Assembly: GCF_027912535.1 (NCBI RefSeq) | Contig: NZ_CP115465.1 | Location: 786,001-850,000, forward strand | Direction of reading: 5' to 3' | DNA from: Brevundimonas sp. NIBR11 | Lineage (GTDB): Bacteria; Pseudomonadota; Alphaproteobacteria; Caulobacterales; Caulobacteraceae | Length of the DNA stretch: 64,000 nucleotides | In this document: piece after piece, positions 9,948 through 19,019 of the stretch | Numbering within the stretch: position 1 is the first letter of the stretch | How the letters are laid out: each line of letters opens with the position of its first letter | Translations under genes and position numbers: made by a program | Notes under the pieces: generated by a model | Database searches by the model: none | What the model was told of the DNA's origin: nothing | The model's input: only the letters and a program-made list of their open reading frames with translations

Positions 9948-11333
9948 ATGACCGACGCCGACCAAGCCCGCTCCCTGCCCGAGGCGCACCGGACCATCCC
10001 GGTCTGGCAGTCGGGCGGCGTGGCGCGCCCGTGGTGGAGACGGATGCTGGCCTTCTCCGGCCCCGGCTTCCTGGTCGCCGTCGGCTATATGGACCCCGGC
10101 AACTGGGGCACCGATCTCGCGGGCGGAAGCCGGTTCGGCTACGCCCTGCTGTGGGTCATCCTGGCCTCCAATCTGATGGCCATCTTCCTTCAGGTCCTGT
10201 GCGCTCGGCTCGGCCTTGTCCGGGGGCAGGACCTGGCTCAGGCCTGCCGCGACACCTATTCCAAACCGACCTCCATCGCGCTTTGGCTGCTGTGCGAGAT
10301 CGCCATCATCGCCTGTGATCTGGCCGAGCTGGTGGGAGCGGCGGTGGCGCTGAACCTGCTGTTCGGCATTCCGCTGGTCTGGGGCGTGTTGATCACCGGA
10401 TTCGACGTCCTGTTCCTGCTGATGCTGGTCAACGTCGGCTTCCGCTGGCTGGAGGCCATCGTCATCGCCCTGGTGACGACCATCGGCGCCTGTTTCGCCT
10501 ATTCGATCTTCCTGGCTCAACCCGACTGGGCGGCGGCGGCGCAGGGAGCCTTCGTGCCGAGCCTGCCGGGAGGAGGGGCGCTCCTGATCTCGCTGGGCAT
10601 CCTCGGTGCGACCGTGATGCCGCATAACCTCTATCTGCATTCCTCCATCGTGCAGACGCGCGCGCATGGGCGGGGCCTGACCGACCTGAAGGCCGCCATC
10701 GGCCACAACACGGTCGACACCATCGTGGCCCTGGGCGCGGCCTTCTTCGTCAATGCGTCCATCCTCGTCCTGGCCGCGGCCGTCTTCCAGAAGGCCGGGA
10801 TCCAGGTCGACGACCTGCGTCAGGCGCACGAGCTCCTGACCCCGGCGCTTGGCGGCGCGGCGGCCACGGCCTTTGCGATCGCCTTGCTGTGCTCGGGCCA
10901 GTCCTCGACGATCACGGGGACCCTGGCCGGCCAGATCGTCATGGAGGGCTTCCTCCGCATCCGCATCACGCCTTGGGTCCGGCGACTGATCACACGATGC
11001 ATCGCCATCGTCCCGGCCCTGATGATCGTCTCGGCGACAGGGGGGCGCGATACGGTCCAGCTGCTGGTCGTCAGCCAGGTCGTCCTGTCCATGCAGCTCC
11101 CGTTCGCCATCTTCCCCCTGATGATGCTGACGTCGGACAAGGCGAAGATGGGCGCGTTCGCCAACGGGCCGGTCGTCAAGATCGTCGGCTATTCGATCTG
11201 CGCGGTGATCGCGGCGCTAAACGTCTATCTGCTGTGGAGCGTCATTGGGCCGTTGTGGCTGGGCCTGCTGGTCGCGGTCATGGTCGGCTTCGCGGCCTGG
11301 GTCCGGTTCGGCTATCGCGCGCCCGCTATTTGA
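9948..11333 (+). CDS. mntH: Manganese/divalent metal:proton symporter MntH (Nramp)
   Basis: Inner-membrane Nramp transporter of 461 residues with eleven hydrophobic segments. The metal-site motif of TM1 is present as DPGNWGTDLAGGSRFGY (near residue 48), and the TM6 motif as TVMPHNLYLHSS (near residue 222). ATG at 9948 has an AGAGGA Shine-Dalgarno eight bases upstream. The gene follows mntR with a palindromic operator between them, so Mn-dependent repression is likely. Its 3' end overlaps the convergent 87-aa gene by eight bases. Confidence 0.96.
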   Translation: MTDADQARSLPEAHRTIPVWQSGGVARPWWRRMLAFSGPGFLVAVGYMDPGNWGTDLAGGSRFGYALLWVILASNLMAIFLQVLCARLGLVRGQDLAQACRDTYSKPTSIALWLLCEIAIIACDLAELVGAAVALNLLFGIPLVWGVLITGFDVLFLLMLVNVGFRWLEAIVIALVTTIGACFAYSIFLAQPDWAAAAQGAFVPSLPGGGALLISLGILGATVMPHNLYLHSSIVQTRAHGRGLTDLKAAIGHNTVDTIVALGAAFFVNASILVLAAAVFQKAGIQVDDLRQAHELLTPALGGAAATAFAIALLCSGQSSTITGTLAGQIVMEGFLRIRITPWVRRLITRCIAIVPALMIVSATGGRDTVQLLVVSQVVLSMQLPFAIFPLMMLTSDKAKMGAFANGPVVKIVGYSICAVIAALNVYLLWSVIGPLWLGLLVAVMVGFAAWVRFGYRAPAI

Positions 11334-11589
11334 CGAAGGCCGACGGCCGGATGGCGCCCGTATCGAGATCGATGCGGAAGCTCATGCCCTGAAAGCTGTC
11401 GGCGATGGCCACGCCGTCCTCGACCCGCAGGGCCACGAACGCGTCCTGACCCTCGCCTTTCGGCGGATGCGCGATCCAGCGACGACGGCCGGACGAGTGC
11501 AATCGCGCGACCGTTCCACGCTCGGCCTCGGGCGCGGACAGGCCGTGCAGGATCAGGCGGTCGCCGCCGGGCAGGTCGATGCGCGTCAT
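11326..11589 (-). CDS. Uncharacterised 87-residue protein
   Basis: Short cytoplasmic protein with no signal peptide or membrane segment and no family I recognise. The sequence reads like a small beta-rich domain (MTRIDLPGGDRLILHGLS, then DAFVALRVEDGVAIADSF). The start overlaps the stop of the upstream lipoprotein gene (ATGA at 11586-11589), so it is the last gene of the minus-strand flavin/reductase operon. It runs eight bases into the end of the convergent mntH. Coupled translation supports reality; the function is unknown. Confidence 0.65.
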   Translation of the reverse strand: MTRIDLPGGDRLILHGLSAPEAERGTVARLHSSGRRRWIAHPPKGEGQDAFVALRVEDGVAIADSFQGMSFRIDLDTGAIRPSAFVK

Positions 11590-12047
11590 GGCAGGGGAAT
11601 GGGGTCGGAGAAGCTCTCGGCCGGGATCAGTTCCAGCAACTGCACCTGTCGCCCGCCGCCGGGCTGATCGAAGGCCGGGGCCGCGATGCCGATCTTCATC
11701 AGGGTCCCGGCGGGCACGGTCACCACTGAATAGAATTCGGCCGTGTTCTGGGGCGGCAGGGCCATCTCGGCCTTCACCGCTGCGGAGGAGGCGGGTAGGG
11801 TCGCCGACATCCAGGCCCCCAGCCGGTTCGCTCCGCCGCCATAGGCCCGATACAGGGTCATGACGCGGTCGCTGCGGATTTCATCGACCGGCCCGGCCCA
11901 GGCCTCGACCACCACGGCGGGCGCTGCGACGCCATAAACGGACGGGGCGGCGGCGGGCGTCGCGCACCCGGCCAGACCCAGCGTCAGGGCCGCCATCCCC
12001 AGCATCACCGGCGTCAGCAGCCAGTGCCAAATGCGTGTCTTCGTCAT
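11586..12047 (-). CDS. Uncharacterised lipoprotein
   Basis: 153 residues with a lipoprotein signal: basic N-terminus, hydrophobic run and lipobox LAGC (Cys near residue 28), followed by a Pro/Ala-rich stretch. The mature part (VVVEAWAGPVDEIRSDRVM; FYSVVTVPAGTLMKIGIAA) resembles no family I can name. It follows the flavodoxin-reductase gene after a 52-base gap and couples to the 87-aa gene by ATGA. Context suggests a periplasmic role with the ApbE/DUF4198/DUF2271 proteins, which is inference. Confidence 0.7.
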   Translation of the reverse strand: MTKTRIWHWLLTPVMLGMAALTLGLAGCATPAAAPSVYGVAAPAVVVEAWAGPVDEIRSDRVMTLYRAYGGGANRLGAWMSATLPASSAAVKAEMALPPQNTAEFYSVVTVPAGTLMKIGIAAPAFDQPGGGRQVQLLELIPAESFSDPIPLP

Positions 12048-12099
12048 GGTCGCCCCCCCGGTCCCGAGGGAGACGCTACACCCGCGTCGTCGCCGCCGC

Positions 12100-13434
12100 C
12101 TAGTAGACGTCGCGGCGGTAGCGGCCGGCCTCGACGAGGTCGCGCAGCGCCTCGGCGCCCAGCACGGTCTCGAGCGCCGCGTTCACCCCGCCCGCCATGC
12201 CTTCCAGACTGCCGCAGACGTAGATGGCCGCGCCCCTCGCCACCCAGTCGCGGACCGTCTCCGCCTCGGCCGCGATCACGGCCTGAACGTAGCGACCGTC
12301 GTCCGCGTCGCGCGAGAAGGTCCGGTCCAACCGGGTCAAAGTCCCGTCCGCCAGCCACCCCTGCAGCTCGGCGTCATGGAAGCTGTCGTGGGCCGAGGTC
12401 CGCTCGCCGAACATCAGCCAGGCCCCGCCGGCCGCGCCGACCCGCGCCTTCAGATGCGACCTCAGGCCGGCGATGCCCGTGCCGTTGCCGATCAGGATCA
12501 TCGGCGTCGCGGCGTCCGGGCCATGGAAGGCGCGGTTGGCGCGCAGCCGCATCGGCGCGATCTCCCCGACCTGCAACGTCTGGGTCAGCCATCCGGACGC
12601 CAGCCCGGGCCTCCCGTCCGGCCGCTTCATCTGCCGGATCAGGAACTCGGCCCGGCCATCGGCGGGCAGGGAGGCGACGGAATATTCGCGGTGCGCCAGA
12701 CCGCCCTCGGGCGACGGCACGCCGACCTCGGCGATATCTCCGGCCGTCCATTGCAGTACGCCGTCCACCGGTTCGAACGCCAGATGCCAGGCGCCCTCGC
12801 CGGGGCTGCCGGGGTTCAGCAGGCGACGCTCGACCAGACGCCAGTCGCCATAGGCCGGCGGGGCCCAGTCCGGCGCGGCGACCGACCCGGTCAGCCGGCG
12901 GAGTTCGCCCTGCCAGTGGCGGACGGCGGCGGCGTCGCCGTTGTCCACCTCGACCGCATCGAACAGCGCTGTCGCCCCCGCCGACTTCAGCCAGCAGTCC
13001 AGCGCCCGCCCGAAACCGCAGAACTCCGCATAGGTCCGATCGCCCAGAGACAGCAGGCCGTAGCTCACGCCGGACAGATCCGCCTGCCCCGTCATCACCT
13101 TGCGCACAAAGCCCGAGGCGCTGTCGGGCGCATCGCCCTCGCCGGTGGTCGAGGCGATGAACAGGACGCGGGCGGCCGTGGTCAGGTCGTGGGGCTCGAG
13201 CTCGGCGAACGACCTCACCTGGACGGACTGTCCGGCGTCGGCGAAGGCGCTGGCGGTCATCTGTGCCAGTTCGTCGCCGAAGCCGGTCTGGCTGGCGACG
13301 GCGATCAGGGTCGCGCCGGGCTGCGCAGCCACAGTAGGCCTGGCGCGAAACCGCCAGACCGTCCAGCCGGTGAAGACCAGCCAGAGGACCACCGTCAGGG
13401 CCGCCCAGGCCAACCGGACGGGATCGTCGATCAA
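12100..13434 (-). CDS. Membrane-anchored flavodoxin/NADPH reductase (sulfite reductase flavoprotein-like)
   Basis: 444-residue diflavin reductase. An N-terminal transmembrane segment (LAWAALTVVLWLVFTGWTVW) is followed by a flavodoxin domain (IAVASQTGFGDELAQM; FIASTTGEGDAPDSA; LGDRTYAEFCGFG) and an FAD/NAD(P) reductase domain (REYSVASLP; MILIGNGTGIAGLRSHL; YVCGSLEGMAGGV). A TTG start at 13434 is chosen because it overlaps the apbE stop as TTGA with GAGGA just upstream; no ATG or GTG lies between that point and the transmembrane segment. In such operons it probably passes electrons from NADPH to a membrane partner, here perhaps the PepSY protein; that partner is inferred. Confidence 0.85.
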   Translation of the reverse strand: MIDDPVRLAWAALTVVLWLVFTGWTVWRFRARPTVAAQPGATLIAVASQTGFGDELAQMTASAFADAGQSVQVRSFAELEPHDLTTAARVLFIASTTGEGDAPDSASGFVRKVMTGQADLSGVSYGLLSLGDRTYAEFCGFGRALDCWLKSAGATALFDAVEVDNGDAAAVRHWQGELRRLTGSVAAPDWAPPAYGDWRLVERRLLNPGSPGEGAWHLAFEPVDGVLQWTAGDIAEVGVPSPEGGLAHREYSVASLPADGRAEFLIRQMKRPDGRPGLASGWLTQTLQVGEIAPMRLRANRAFHGPDAATPMILIGNGTGIAGLRSHLKARVGAAGGAWLMFGERTSAHDSFHDAELQGWLADGTLTRLDRTFSRDADDGRYVQAVIAAEAETVRDWVARGAAIYVCGSLEGMAGGVNAALETVLGAEALRDLVEAGRYRRDVY

Positions 13435-14411
13435 GCGTCCTCGTCCATCATGGCCAGGAAGGCGGGGGTCAGGCGCTCGATCACGCCCTCCGGAGTGCGC
13501 GCGACGATCTGCGCGGCCAGACCATAGGCCTCGGCCAGACCCGCGCCCTCGTCCACGCCCAGAACGGTCAGGGCGCTGGCCCAGGCGTCGGCCATCATCG
13601 TGCTGGCGTGGAAGACGGTGACGGAGGTCACGCCATTGTCGATCGGTCGACCGGTCCGGCCGTCGATGGTGTGCGGATAGAGGCGGCCCTCGTGCTCGAA
13701 GGCGCGGCGCCAGTCGCCGGACGTCGCGACCGCGATATCCACAAGCGCGGCGACCGTGCGGGTCGAGGGCGCGCCGGGCGGTTCCTCCAGACCGATCCAC
13801 CAGGGCTGGCCGTCCGGCTTCACGCCCCGGCCGCGCATCTCGCCGCCGATCTCGACCAGATGGGACGTTGCGCCGAGCCGGGTCAGGGCCTCAGACACCC
13901 GGTCCACCGCGTAACCTTTGGCTATGCCGGAGAAGTCCAGCTTCATCCCGCCCGGCTGCAGGGCCCCGCGCGCGTCGCTGTTCATCCTCAGCTTCTGCCA
14001 GCCGCTGACGGACAGGGCCGCGGCGATATCCTCGTCGGAGGGGATGGGCGAACCGATCCGCGGTCCCGGCGGGCCGAAGCCCCAGAGATCGACCAGGGCG
14101 CCCAGCGTCGGGTCGACGGCGCCGTCCGTGTCGTCGGCCAGGTTCATCGACGCCTCGAGCACGCTCCAGAACGTCTGCGACAAAGCCCAGACGCCTTGGG
14201 GTGCGGCGTTGAAGCGGGAGATTTCGCTGGTCCGCTCCCACGGGCTGAAGACGGCGATCACCGCCTTCAACTCGGCCTCGACGGCGGCGTTCAGGATGGC
14301 GTCGCCGACCTCGGCCGGGGCGACGGCTCGCACCGACCAGGTCGTGCCCATGCTCTCGCCATCCAGCCGCCGGACGACGTCGCCGGGCGGCCGGGACGGC
14401 GGAGCGTCCAT
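13431..14411 (-). CDS. apbE: FAD:protein FMN transferase (ApbE family)
   Basis: Transfers FMN covalently to Ser/Thr of target flavoproteins. The 326-residue product has the family signatures MGTTWSVRA, FSPWERTSEISRFN, DLWGFGP, KLDFSGIAKGYAVDR, LVEIGGEMRGRG, and HTIDGRTGRPIDNGVTSVTV with the Mg-binding ADAWASALTVLG. ATG at 14411 is the first plausible start after the DUF4198 stop; the frame is open further upstream but only over that gene. Unusually for a periplasmic-type ApbE, no signal peptide or lipobox is visible. No obvious flavinylation target motif was found in the neighbours, though I could not search. Confidence 0.93.
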   Translation of the reverse strand: MDAPPSRPPGDVVRRLDGESMGTTWSVRAVAPAEVGDAILNAAVEAELKAVIAVFSPWERTSEISRFNAAPQGVWALSQTFWSVLEASMNLADDTDGAVDPTLGALVDLWGFGPPGPRIGSPIPSDEDIAAALSVSGWQKLRMNSDARGALQPGGMKLDFSGIAKGYAVDRVSEALTRLGATSHLVEIGGEMRGRGVKPDGQPWWIGLEEPPGAPSTRTVAALVDIAVATSGDWRRAFEHEGRLYPHTIDGRTGRPIDNGVTSVTVFHASTMMADAWASALTVLGVDEGAGLAEAYGLAAQIVARTPEGVIERLTPAFLAMMDEDA

Positions 14412-14497
14412 CGGCGGAATCAGGACGCGGTCCGCCGACCGCTCGTCCGCCGGGCGGAGATCGAGCGGCGGCGGCGCGCCGCGCGAGCCTCGCAGGG

Positions 14498-15325
14498 TCA
14501 GGGCAGGACCTGCAGGACGGCGGTGTATTGAGCCGAGTTCGCCGGCGGACCATTGCGGCCGCCGCCGGCCGGCGCCGATGGATCGCGCCACGAGGTGTTG
14601 ACCCAGTACATGCCCGCTTCCGGCCAGGAGATGGAGACCTTGCCCTCAGCATCCGTCGTCACGGTCTGCTCTTCCGGATTGTCGCGGTACTGCAGGCCGC
14701 CGCGCGCCACGATGACGTCGGCGTTGGCGTAAGGAGCTCCGTCGCGAAGGAACTGGAAGGTCCCGGCCTCGCCCGCGACCAGGTCGTTCGGGTGGGTGAT
14801 GGGGATCATCTCGATGCCCACGCCGGTCGGGGTGAACACGGTCTCGGTCGGATTGCCGAGCGTCACGAAGGTCTCCAGGCGGTTGGCGCTGAAGGCCGAG
14901 ACGATGTCGGTGGCGCCGGCCGGGATGTTGGCGGCCATTTCGGCCTCAGGCCCCCGCCAGCGGCCCTGTTCGCCGTTCAGCATCCAGGAGGCGTTCATGC
15001 CGGCCGAGGCATTGGCGATCTTCCACGTGCCGGGCTTGTTGATCTCGACGTCGAAGGTCGTGCGATAGGCGCCCTGCATCAGATTGGCGGCCGCGCCGGC
15101 CGAGCCGTCCGGCGCGGTGATCTGCAGCGACTGCGGGGTCAGACGCAGCGGCGCGTGGTCGGCGATGAAGACGCCGTTCGAGGCGCCGGCGTCGAACGAC
15201 ACCCAGAAGCTGTCGCCCGACAGGACGGTGTGCGACGGCATCAGCCAGCCACGGTGCGCGCTGGCCGACATCGGCGCGGCGACGGCGGCCAGGACCGCCA
15301 GGGCAGGGAGGATGTATTTCTTCAT
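14498..15325 (-). CDS. Exported DUF4198 domain protein
   Basis: 275-residue exported protein. Signal peptide MKKYILPALAVLAAVAAP ends near SASAH, and the mature N-terminal histidine HRGWLMPS is typical of DUF4198/NikM-like proteins, where it can bind metal. The C-terminal half (VIVARGGLQYRD; WPEAGMYWVNTSW) is the conserved domain core. It lies between DUF2271 and apbE, 11 bases after the former. In many alphaproteobacteria this set accompanies TonB-dependent metal or siderophore uptake and reduction; the exact role is unknown. Confidence 0.88.
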   Translation of the reverse strand: MKKYILPALAVLAAVAAPMSASAHRGWLMPSHTVLSGDSFWVSFDAGASNGVFIADHAPLRLTPQSLQITAPDGSAGAAANLMQGAYRTTFDVEINKPGTWKIANASAGMNASWMLNGEQGRWRGPEAEMAANIPAGATDIVSAFSANRLETFVTLGNPTETVFTPTGVGIEMIPITHPNDLVAGEAGTFQFLRDGAPYANADVIVARGGLQYRDNPEEQTVTTDAEGKVSISWPEAGMYWVNTSWRDPSAPAGGGRNGPPANSAQYTAVLQVLP

Positions 15326-15336
15326 GCGACTGATCC

Positions 15337-15858
15337 TTAGCGGGTCACGGCGACGGTGACGGCGCCCAGTTCGGAGGTTCCGGACGCCGAGGCGGTATTG
15401 GCGGCGCCGCCCCAGGTGAAAGGCACGCGGACCAGTTCGCGGCCGCCCTGTTCGCGGGCTGCCTCGACGACGACCTCATACTGGCCGGCGGGCAGGGCGT
15501 TCATCCGGGCGACCGGGGCGGTGATGGTGTGGCGGCCCGGCGCGCGCGTGGGTCCGGTCGCGCCCGAGATCGGCAGGGTGGTGGCCCGGCCGCCCTTGCG
15601 CCACCAGCTGCGCAGGTCCTTCAGATACTGCTCGCCGGTGCCTTCGCCGCGCGCGGTGTCGCCCGCCTCGTACCACAGGCCGATGGTGTGCATCGGCACA
15701 TCGTCGGCGGCCCGCTCGATCCACACGGCCACATAGGGGCGGTGGTAGGCGGCCGTGGAAATCGACGGCACGCTGATCGTCACGTTCAGGTCGGCGGCGA
15801 CGGCCGGGGCGGCGGCCGAGACGGCGCCGGCGGCGAGGATCAGGGCTGTGGGACGCAT
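15337..15858 (-). CDS. Exported DUF2271 domain protein
   Basis: 173 residues with signal peptide MRPTALILAAGAVSAAAP. The mature part shows the DUF2271 pattern: RPYVAVWIERAADDVPMHT, then LKDLRSWWRKG, then ISGATGPTRAPGRH and the C-terminal LPAGQYEVVVEAAREQGGR. Second gene of the operon, 13 bases after the PepSY gene. DUF2271 genes regularly sit with PepSY, DUF4198 and ApbE genes; the biochemical role is not established. Confidence 0.9.
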   Translation of the reverse strand: MRPTALILAAGAVSAAAPAVAADLNVTISVPSISTAAYHRPYVAVWIERAADDVPMHTIGLWYEAGDTARGEGTGEQYLKDLRSWWRKGGRATTLPISGATGPTRAPGRHTITAPVARMNALPAGQYEVVVEAAREQGGRELVRVPFTWGGAANTASASGTSELGAVTVAVTR

Positions 15859-15871
15859 GGTTCGGAACTCG

Positions 15872-16537
15872 TCAGTGGATGAAGATGAGGGCGATGATGA
15901 CGGGGATGGCGATCCCCAGGCCGACCAGCGGCCAGGTGGAGGCGCGGTTCTTCGCGTGCAGCCACAACAGGGTCAGGCCGGTGACCGTGAAGACGATGCA
16001 GGCCACGGCGAAGACGTCGATGAACCAGTACCAGACCGGTCCAGTGTCCCGACCCTTGTGCAGATCGTTGATGTAGGCGACCCAGCCCCGCGTCGTGGTC
16101 TCTTTCAGCGCCTCGCCCGTGGCCCGGTCGATGGTGACCCAGCCGTCCTTGCCCGGGCCTTTCAGAGCGACATAGACCTCGTCGGCTTCGGTCTCCGTCG
16201 GCTTGCCCGCGATGGCGACGTCGAGTTCGGACGAGACCCAGCGGGCGATGGCGTCGGGGACCGGATCGGTCGTCTGGTCGGGGAAGTCGCCGAGCCGCGC
16301 CAGCAGGGGCGCGGGCAGGGTGGCGGTCGCTTCCACGGTGTGCGGCTCGGCCTTGATCTGGCCGGCGTGGTTCAGGGTGATGCCGGTGATGGCGAACAGC
16401 AGCATCCCGGCCAGCGACAGCCCCGCCGAGATCCAGTGCCAGCGGTGCAGCTCCTTCAGCCAGAAGGCGCGCGCGCCGTTCATCGAACGCGCATTGGGCG
16501 CGGCCTTGGCGACAGGTTTTGCAGCGGCGTCGGTCAC
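15872..16537 (-). CDS. PepSY-associated transmembrane protein
   Basis: 221-residue inner-membrane protein. GTG at 16537 (VTDAAAKPVAK) is the best start. Transmembrane helices lie near residues 33-55 (WISAGLSLAGMLLFAITGIT), 165-185 (WFIDVFAVACIVFTVTGLTL) and 195-215. The conserved ELHRWHW motif before the first helix, LNHAG after it, and the periplasmic PepSY portion (VTIDRATGEAL, INDLHKGRD) identify the family, which belongs to ferric-reductase-like systems. First gene of the seven-gene minus operon; divergent from GH92. Confidence 0.9.
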   Translation of the reverse strand: MTDAAAKPVAKAAPNARSMNGARAFWLKELHRWHWISAGLSLAGMLLFAITGITLNHAGQIKAEPHTVEATATLPAPLLARLGDFPDQTTDPVPDAIARWVSSELDVAIAGKPTETEADEVYVALKGPGKDGWVTIDRATGEALKETTTRGWVAYINDLHKGRDTGPVWYWFIDVFAVACIVFTVTGLTLLWLHAKNRASTWPLVGLGIAIPVIIALIFIH

Positions 16538-16664
16538 GCACGGCCTGTGCCAAGTTTGAGAATGATTTGCAAGTGGCGAAGTCCGCCTAGCGCCGTCGCA
16601 GTCGCTTGGGCGACAGGGCGAATCCCCGCTGATAGGGTCCCTAAAGCGACGAGGGAGCGTTCGA

Positions 16665-18983
16665 ATGCGGCGTATCGGTGTGGCGGCGGTGATGGCGATC
16701 TGTCTGGCGGGGCCGGGCTGGGCGCAGTCCGGTGATCCGGTCGAGGCCGTGGACGTCTTCATCGGTACGGCGGGCAAGGGCCACACCTTCCCCGGCCCTG
16801 TCGCCCCCTTTGGCATGGTGCAGCTAAGCCCCGACACCGACTACCGTTACTTCCGGCAGTCCTACGACTGGGCCTCGGGTTATCGCAGCGACGACCCAAC
16901 CATCATGGGCTTCTCCCACACGCATTTCTCCGGCACCGGCCACTCCGATCTGGGCGACGTCCTCATTACGCCTCAGACGGGCGAGACCATCCGCTGGGAC
17001 GTCGGCGACGTCGCCACGCCCGGCTCGGGCTATCGCTCCCGCTACGACAAGGCGTCCGAGACCGCCGAGCCCGGCTACTATTCGGTCCAGCTGACCGACA
17101 CGCCCGTCCGCGCCGAGCTGACCACGGGCGTCCGCACGGGCCTGCATCGCTACACCTTCGCGCAAGGCGAGCGGGCGCGGATCCTGCTCGACCTCCGCAA
17201 CTCCATCTACGACTACCCGGGCAAGGTCCTGTGGTCGCGCATCCGCGTGCATCCGGACGGCACGGTCACGGGCTTCCGCGAACTGCGCGGCTGGGCGCCA
17301 GGGCGTCAGCTCTATTTCGCCATGCGGTTCTCGGCGCCCATCGTCGGCCACGAGATCCAGAACCGCGAGAGCGACATTCCCTATAACGGCTTCCGCCAGC
17401 CGGGCCGCGCGCTCGATGACCGGCAACAGGTCCAGGGCCGCGCCCTCGAGGCCGCCTTCGATTTCGGCGAACTGTCAGGCCCGCTGCTGGTCAAGGTCGC
17501 CATCTCCTCGGTCGACGAGGCCGGCGCCATCGCCAATCTGGAGTCGGAAGGGCAGGGCTTCGGCTTCGACGCCCAGCGCGCCACGACCCGCGCCGCCTGG
17601 AACGAGGCCTTGGGCGCCGTCGACATCGACGCCGAGCCGGAAATGCGGACGACCCTCTACACCGCCCTCTACCACGCCCTGATCGCCCCCTCGGTCCACT
17701 CCGATGCGGACGGCCGCTGGCGCGGGCCGGACAATGCGGTGCACAGGTCCGACTTCACCGTCCACTCGACCTTCAGCCTCTGGGACACCTTCCGCGCCGA
17801 GCATCCGCTGCTGACCCTTCTCGCCCCGGCAGAGCGCAACGCCGACATGGTCAACTCCCTGATCGCGGCCCAGCAGGTCAGCCCCTATGGCATCCTGCCG
17901 GTCTGGTCCTTCCACGGTCAGGAGACCTGGACCATGATCGGCTATCACGCCGTGCCGGTCATCGCCGACGCCTACCTGAAGGGCATCCCCGGCATCGACG
18001 GCGAGGCGGCGCTGACCGCCATGGTCGCCTCGGCCACCTACCGGCCCTACGGCGGTCTCGGAGACTATATGGACCTCGGCTACGTCCCCATCGACCGGGA
18101 GCCGGAGGCGGCGTCCAAGACCGTCGAATACGCCTATGACGACTGGACCATCGCGCGAATGGCAGAGCGTCTAGGCCGCACAGACGTCGAGACCGAGTTC
18201 GACCGCCGCGCCGGCTTCTGGCGCAACACCTGGGATCAGGAGACCCGCTTCGTCCGCGCCCGCCTGGCCGACGGCTCCTTCCGCGAGCCCTTCGACCCGG
18301 TCGCGATCAACTATGGCTCGGACTACACCGAGGGCAATGCCTGGCAGTATTCGTGGTTCGTGCCTCAGGACATGGCCGCCCTCGTCGACGTCATGGGCGG
18401 AGACGCAGCCACGGTCGCCAAGCTCGACGCCATGTTCGACTACGACAACTCCGGCCTCGACTATTCCCACGCTGAGGACATCGCCGGCCTGATCGGCCAG
18501 TACATCCACGGCAACGAGCCCAGCCACCACTCGGCCTACGCCTATGTCTACGCCGGCCAGCCGTGGCGGACGCAGGAGCGGCTGAAGCAGATCGTCGAGA
18601 GCCAATACCACTCCCGTCCCGACGGCCTCGCCGGCAACGACGACGTCGGCCAGATGTCGGCCTGGCTGATGTTCACGGCCATGGGCTTCTATCCGGTGAC
18701 GCCGGGTTCGAACCAGTATGTCATCGGCCGCCCCTTCACCGAGCGCACGACCCTGAACCTGCCGAACGGGAGGAAGTTCACGATCTCCACGGCGGGCCTG
18801 CGCGACGCCAACCGCCACATCCAGTCGGTCACCCTGAACGGCCGCCCGCTGGACCGCACCTGGATCACGCACGAGGAGATCACCGCCGGTGGCGAGCTGC
18901 ACTTCGTCATGGGGGCCCGTCCGAACCGCACCTGGGGCGCGAGCGAGGCGGCGCGGCCGTATTCGATGAGCGCCGTGCAATGA
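16665..18983 (+). CDS. Exported GH92 alpha-mannosidase
   Basis: Glycoside hydrolase family 92, Ca-dependent exo-alpha-mannosidases acting on N-glycans or mannans. 772 residues, with signal peptide MRRIGVAAVMAICLAGPGWAQ and a GAGGGAG ribosome site. Family signatures are all present: GKGHTFPGPVAPFGMVQLSP, GFSHTHFSGTGHSDLGD, the catalytic-domain block HGNEPSHHSAYAYVYAG, and the C-terminal GNDDVGQMSAWLMFTAMGF. Length is normal. It is separated from the GH47 gene by DipZ and a histidine kinase; together the mannosidases imply use of mannose-rich glycans. Confidence 0.95.
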   Translation: MRRIGVAAVMAICLAGPGWAQSGDPVEAVDVFIGTAGKGHTFPGPVAPFGMVQLSPDTDYRYFRQSYDWASGYRSDDPTIMGFSHTHFSGTGHSDLGDVLITPQTGETIRWDVGDVATPGSGYRSRYDKASETAEPGYYSVQLTDTPVRAELTTGVRTGLHRYTFAQGERARILLDLRNSIYDYPGKVLWSRIRVHPDGTVTGFRELRGWAPGRQLYFAMRFSAPIVGHEIQNRESDIPYNGFRQPGRALDDRQQVQGRALEAAFDFGELSGPLLVKVAISSVDEAGAIANLESEGQGFGFDAQRATTRAAWNEALGAVDIDAEPEMRTTLYTALYHALIAPSVHSDADGRWRGPDNAVHRSDFTVHSTFSLWDTFRAEHPLLTLLAPAERNADMVNSLIAAQQVSPYGILPVWSFHGQETWTMIGYHAVPVIADAYLKGIPGIDGEAALTAMVASATYRPYGGLGDYMDLGYVPIDREPEAASKTVEYAYDDWTIARMAERLGRTDVETEFDRRAGFWRNTWDQETRFVRARLADGSFREPFDPVAINYGSDYTEGNAWQYSWFVPQDMAALVDVMGGDAATVAKLDAMFDYDNSGLDYSHAEDIAGLIGQYIHGNEPSHHSAYAYVYAGQPWRTQERLKQIVESQYHSRPDGLAGNDDVGQMSAWLMFTAMGFYPVTPGSNQYVIGRPFTERTTLNLPNGRKFTISTAGLRDANRHIQSVTLNGRPLDRTWITHEEITAGGELHFVMGARPNRTWGASEAARPYSMSAVQ

Positions 18984-19019
18984 CGCGTCCGGCGTGCGAG
19001 TGAAGGCGTAGCTGGCGCC

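Noticed and set aside
9315..10829. Long minus-strand frame extending the secretin-N-domain gene across mntR and mntH
   Set aside because: Antisense to two clear genes on the plus strand; the real gene starts at 9314 with a signal peptide.
12024..13527. Long plus-strand open frames opposite the reductase gene
   Set aside because: High-GC antisense frames rich in Arg/Pro/Gly without signal, domain or ribosome site.
13435..13800. Upstream extension of the flavodoxin-reductase frame
   Set aside because: Overlaps apbE and is Arg/Gly-rich; the TTGA overlap at 13431-13434 marks the start.
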